A DNA stretch of 9,282 bases from assembly GCA_937892695.1 (NCBI GenBank), contig CALBJK010000218.1, positions 1 through 9,282 of the forward strand, in the 5' to 3' direction. This document shows, in pieces, positions 7,328-9,282 of this stretch (position 1 is the first letter of the stretch; each line of letters begins with the position of its first letter). The position numbers and the translations under genes were made by a program. The stretch is from an uncultured Prevotella sp. (lineage in GTDB: Bacteria; Bacteroidota; Bacteroidia; Bacteroidales; Bacteroidaceae). The notes beneath the pieces are model-generated. The model had not been told where the DNA came from, searched no databases, and saw nothing but the letters and a program-made list of their open reading frames with translations.

Positions 7328-7353
7328 TACGAAATATAAAGATATAAAACAAG
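7322..7353 (-). promoter_or_regulatory. Candidate leftward promoter for repressor gene
   Basis: On the minus strand: CTTG (7353-7350), 20-bp spacer, TATATTTG (7329-7322), the second box an exact TAnnTTTG match and the first 3 of 4. It would give the repressor mRNA a ~200-nt leader antisense to the rightward leader. No better minus-strand box exists between 7113 and 7313, but the long leader makes this tentative. Confidence 0.35.
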
Positions 7354-7357
7354 AAAT

Positions 7358-7531
7358 ATGGCAAGAAAAAAACGCATAAGATTAAAATACGGCAAAATAC
7401 CGGAGCTTGCAAAAATATGCAATTGTAGCGTAAGAACGGTAAAACTTGCTCTTGCATGGAACTCCGATAATGATACCCAGAACTTGATTAGGGTGAGGGC
7501 TGAACAGTTGGGCTTTATAAAACAATTCTAA
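7358..7531 (+). CDS. 57-aa helix-turn-helix-like protein (Cro-position)
   Basis: Product begins MARKKRIRLKYGKIPELAKI and ends LGFIKQF. The segment ELAKICNCSVRTVKLALAW (residues 16-34) reads as an HTH: a first helix, a turn, and a basic recognition helix. It is the first gene after the rightward promoter, opposite the XRE repressor, which is the cro/early-regulator position. It is clearly related to the 61-aa protein at 8605: both have KYGK, LA, a Cys before the turn, and LG(F/Y)IK near the C-terminus. The A-rich AAGAAAT before the ATG suits a Bacteroidales start. Codons are AT-rich like the HNH gene that follows 11 bp later. Function is not known; a small DNA-binding regulator is inferred. 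Confidence 0.75.
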   Translation: MARKKRIRLKYGKIPELAKICNCSVRTVKLALAWNSDNDTQNLIRVRAEQLGFIKQF

Positions 7532-7542
7532 AAAAGAAAGCG

Positions 7543-8244
7543 ATGATTACAAATCAGATAATGAAAAGACCGCTTGCAAACTTCACTGTTGAGCAGCGTA
7601 CAAAAGATAAATGGGCACCAATTAAAGGCTTGGAGGATTTTTCTGGGCAGTATGTAGTTTCGACCACTGGAGAAATGATGTCCCTAAGAAGTTTTGAACC
7701 ACTAAAAGGCAGCTTAAATAAAAAAGGATACAGAAGAGTTACTTTTCGAGACAGAATATTGGGGAAACAGGTACAAAAGCTTGTACATAGAATTGTTGCA
7801 GAGGCTTTTATTCCGAACCCCAATAATCTACCTGAAGTAAACCATAAGAACGGCAATAAAGACGATAATCGGGTAGAAAATCTTGAATGGTGTACATCAA
7901 AATACAATTCATGGCACAAATTTCATGTCTTGGGCTACAAAATATCAGAAAGCACTAAGAAAAAGCTATCCGAGAATAGGATTGGTAAAAAACTATCTCA
8001 GGAAATAAGAACAAAAATATCCATAGGGCATATTGGCATCAAACGTTCGCGTGAAAGTGTTGCAAAGACCGCAATGGCGCATAAAATAAAAGTGCAACAA
8101 TTTGATTTAAAAGGAGGATATGTAAACACTTACAATTCGCTATCAGAAGCAAGTATTGCAACTGGTATAAGTCTATCGGGTATTAGTTCAGTTATTAATA
8201 AACATCGAAAAACAGCAGGTGGTTACGTTTGGCAGATGACGTAA
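7543..8244 (+). CDS. NUMOD4/HNH/NUMOD3/NUMOD1 homing-type endonuclease
   Basis: A 233-residue modular nuclease of the I-HmuI-like kind found free-standing in phages and beside mobile introns. NUMOD4 covers about 23-72 (WAPIKGLEDFSGQYVVSTTG). The HNH core is 77-118, with VHRIVAEAF, then EVNHKNGNKDDNRVENLEW carrying the catalytic-type H101 and the structural N109/N113/E115. A NUMOD3-like basic repeat region (132-180) is rich in KLSENRIGKK and HIGIKRSRES. NUMOD1 covers 184-229 (QQFDLKGGYVNTYNSLSEAS). All modules look intact, so it is probably active. It cuts one or both strands of a cognate site; target unknown. Start at 7543 preferred (AAAGAAAG just upstream); an in-frame ATG at 7561 is possible. 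It sits between two small regulator genes and is AT-rich compared with the genes to its right, which suggests it arrived as a selfish insertion in the early operon. Confidence 0.9.
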   Translation: MITNQIMKRPLANFTVEQRTKDKWAPIKGLEDFSGQYVVSTTGEMMSLRSFEPLKGSLNKKGYRRVTFRDRILGKQVQKLVHRIVAEAFIPNPNNLPEVNHKNGNKDDNRVENLEWCTSKYNSWHKFHVLGYKISESTKKKLSENRIGKKLSQEIRTKISIGHIGIKRSRESVAKTAMAHKIKVQQFDLKGGYVNTYNSLSEASIATGISLSGISSVINKHRKTAGGYVWQMT

Positions 8245-8287
8245 TAAACTATCTTCGCCGTAAGTTTCAATTAAAATACTTCTAACA

Positions 8288-8608
8288 ATGAACCTCACCA
8301 TAGAACAACTTGCAAGCATCATCGCCGACTACATACAGGTCGGCTACATGGAAGCCGTCCGCGCATACGAGCCTACACAAGACATCATCAAGACTTCCGA
8401 GGTGCTCCGTTGGCTCAGATTCGTGCACATCGACCGGAAACGCTTCAACGCCCTCGTCAAAAAAGGCCTGATAAGGCGCAAGCGTCTCGGCCCGGCAAAG
8501 AATTCGGCCTTCGGCTACTCCAAGAAAGAAATCAAGCAGGCTGTGGCCGCCTCTAAGATATCGTCAATAATCGTACAAGAATACATAACTAAAGTCCTCT
8601 GCAAATGA
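8288..8608 (+). CDS. 106-aa DNA-binding-like element protein
   Basis: A small cytosolic protein that I cannot place in a named family. An acidic/hydrophobic N-terminal helix (MNLTIEQLASIIADYIQVGY) precedes a compact basic domain (about 35-92) with KTSEVLRWLRFVHIDRKRFN and VKKGLIRRKRLG, followed by FGYSKKEIKQAVAA. The 'stage-specific helix, then K-G-L-I-R-R-K-R, then an S-K-K-E-I turn' layout resembles MerR/excisionase-type winged helices in which a basic hairpin contacts the minor groove. It could therefore be an excisionase or early regulator; this is inference. Its stop overlaps the next start as ATGA (8605-8608), so the two are translationally coupled. Composition is GC-richer (55% in 8341-8400) than the HNH gene (38% in 7801-7860). 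No Shine-Dalgarno; the bases ahead of the ATG are A/T-rich. Confidence 0.8.
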   Translation: MNLTIEQLASIIADYIQVGYMEAVRAYEPTQDIIKTSEVLRWLRFVHIDRKRFNALVKKGLIRRKRLGPAKNSAFGYSKKEIKQAVAASKISSIIVQEYITKVLCK

Positions 8609-8790
8609 CAGACATTCACGGCACTCCCCTGAAAATCAAATACGGCAAAGCGCAGCTGCTCGCCCGCATGTTCCACTGCCATCGGAACACCATAACCAAT
8701 GCGATGCGCGGGAAAAGCGGGACACCCATCGAACAGGCCATACGCGACAAAGCCATCAGCCTCGGCTACATAAAAGAACACTCTGACTAA
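8605..8790 (+). CDS. 61-aa helix-turn-helix-like protein, paralogue of 7358 gene
   Basis: Product starts MTDIHGTPLKIKYGKAQLLA and ends ISLGYIKEHSD. The stretch AQLLARMFHCHRNTITNAMR (residues 16-35) fits a helix-turn-helix, matching the 57-aa protein's ELAKICNCSVRTVKLALAW position for position around the shared Cys and Thr. Both share KYGK before and LGxIK after. It overlaps the upstream stop by ATGA and would be made by coupled translation. Its codons are C/G-ending, unlike its AT-rich relative, so the two are old duplicates or independently acquired family members, not a recent copy. Role unknown; a small DNA-binding partner in element control or excision is plausible. It is the last gene before the structured RNA. 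Confidence 0.78.
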   Translation: MTDIHGTPLKIKYGKAQLLARMFHCHRNTITNAMRGKSGTPIEQAIRDKAISLGYIKEHSD

Positions 8791-8827
8791 CTTGCATTTT
8801 TCATGTCACAATCCGCAGCGGCGGTGT

Positions 8828-8844
8828 GGTGCCGTACCGGCACC
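8828..8844. terminator. Perfect 7-bp hairpin after the operon
   Basis: GGTGCCG / CGGCACC with a TAC loop, 38 bp after the 61-aa gene. No U-tract follows directly (ATGAATATCTTT), so it is an imperfect terminator candidate; it might instead be an end-hairpin of a small mobile element or part of the RNA that follows. Confidence 0.3.
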
Positions 8845-8875
8845 ATGAATATCTTTAAAGTTTTCGAGTTTAACA

Positions 8876-9197
8876 CAGGGTCCCGGCTGCGAAGCCAGGA
8901 CCTGCAAGGCGCACATCCGGCTGCCTGAGAGGCCGGCAGGGCGGAGCGAGACCGCCGTGCGCCACCAACCCACGGTCCGGGTAGCAGCCCCCGGACGGTA
9001 AACGACAAAAGGCTTCGGAGGGCGGCATCCTGTGCTAAGCCCGTGTCATCCAGAAGGCACAAACAGGCGCGACGGCTACATCGGACATAAGCCCGAGCGG
9101 AGGAAACTCCACAGAAGGGAGCGACTGCGACGACATGCCGCCACACGGCGGCAAGAGCCTCAGCACCCGGCGGACACCGTACAGGCAGCTGTACGGT
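8876..9197 (+). ncRNA. Large GC-rich structured RNA, possibly HEARO/omega-RNA
   Basis: About 320 nt with roughly 75% G+C in places (45 of 60 in 8941-9000) and no credible ORF. Helices read directly: 8876-8883 with 8898-8904 (one bulged G), capped by GGCT-GCGA-AGCC, a GNRA tetraloop; 8908-8914 with 8957-8963, enclosing 8921-8925/8935-8939 and 8940-8944/8952-8956; 8975-8981 with 8990-8996; 9021-9028 with 9135-9142, enclosing 9029-9032/9064-9067 and GGAG-GAAA-CTCC (9099-9110); and a final 9-bp hairpin 9176-9184/9189-9197. The internal GGCTACATCGGACATAAGCC (9074-9093), the 5' hairpin then multi-helix core, and the terminal hairpin ending three bases before an ATG resemble omega-RNAs of IscB (HEARO class). 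That family match is from memory and tentative. No iscB start is visible afterwards. Alternatives: 5' domain of a group II intron, or a ROOL/GOLLD-like phage RNA. Strand is chosen on the tetraloops and the ATAAGCC motif. Confidence 0.6.
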
Positions 9198-9282
9198 AAA
9201 ATGAAAGGGAAAAATTTGGAAAGAACACAATCTTCAGATAGATTCAACCACAGAGCGCGCTGCGTTGAGACATGACGCTGCG
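9198..9282. other. Unassigned window end after structured RNA
   Basis: AT-richer sequence begins abruptly after the last RNA hairpin. The ATG at 9201 opens only 24 codons (MKGKNLERTQSSDRFNHRAR then CVET) before TGA at 9273, and resembles neither IscB nor TnpB N-termini. Another ATG at 9272 runs off the window. No function can be given. Confidence 0.3.

Noticed and set aside
7210..7422. 70-aa hydrophobic minus-strand ORF
   Set aside because: It covers the operator region and the start of the 57-aa gene; the hydrophobic composition comes from AT-rich control DNA.
8876..9197. RNase P RNA
   Set aside because: GGAGGAAACTCC and ACAGAA look superficially similar to its conserved blocks, but the GAGGAAAGTCC core and the universal P4 strands are absent.
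8787..9230. 147-aa minus-strand ORF opposite the GC-rich block
   Set aside because: Product is rich in Cys/Arg/Ala/Pro with no domain, as expected from reading a GC-rich structured RNA on its antisense strand.
8824..9282. Group II intron beginning at GTGTG (8824) or GTGCG (8957)
   Set aside because: The 8957 GTGCG is locked in a perfect helix with 8908-8914, so it cannot be an intron 5' end. For 8824 no domain I landmarks or maturase could be recognised in the window. Kept only as an alternative.

Overview
The window looks like chromosome of a gut- or oral-type Bacteroidales bacterium (Bacteroides/Prevotella/Muribaculaceae-like). This rests on the Bacteroidetes promoter signature TTTG...TAnnTTTG, A-rich rather than Shine-Dalgarno starts on most genes, a GH30 glycosidase with a typical C-terminal 'Y-S-I-D-G-K ... 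G-Q-I-F-I' tail, and the overall protein flavour. The genus is inference; no marker gene settles it.

Left part (1-6305) is ordinary core and metabolic DNA. The transcription-repair coupling factor mfd is on the minus strand, preceded by a possible 28-codon leader ORF whose stop overlaps the mfd start. Divergent from it is a secreted GH30 glycoside hydrolase on the plus strand. Convergent with that, 12 bp away, is a Cof-type HAD phosphatase on the minus strand.

At 6346-6432 lies a hairpin terminator and the 3' half of a tRNA-Arg (anticodon CCG): T-arm, variable loop, anticodon arm and acceptor 3' strand are present, but no D-arm or 5' acceptor strand. This is the usual scar of a tyrosine-recombinase element inserted into a tRNA gene. 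I therefore read everything to the right of about 6432 as an integrated element whose other end, with the rebuilt tRNA and probably the integrase, is outside the window.

The element end (6433-9282) holds a tandem 10-bp repeat near the att site, an XRE repressor with a coiled-coil tail (minus strand), and a divergent control region. That region has a canonical promoter flanked by two mirrored operator clusters made of heptamers spaced 11 bp apart. Rightward genes follow: a 57-aa helix-turn-helix-like protein, a NUMOD4-HNH-NUMOD3-NUMOD1 homing-type endonuclease, a 106-aa DNA-binding-like protein, and a 61-aa paralogue of the 57-aa protein, the last two coupled by an ATGA overlap. Base composition changes sharply: the repressor/operator/HNH part is AT-rich, the last two genes are GC-richer, and the following 320 bp are very GC-rich and carry no convincing gene.

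That GC-rich stretch (8876-9197) is the most striking object here. It folds into a series of perfect helices, including a three-way junction, a GCGA and a GAAA tetraloop, a long-range 8-bp helix and a terminal 9-bp hairpin. It is a large structured RNA. My best guess is a HEARO/omega-RNA (the guide RNA class of IscB nucleases) without a recognisable IscB in the remaining 85 bases; the 5' part of a group II intron or a large phage RNA are alternatives.
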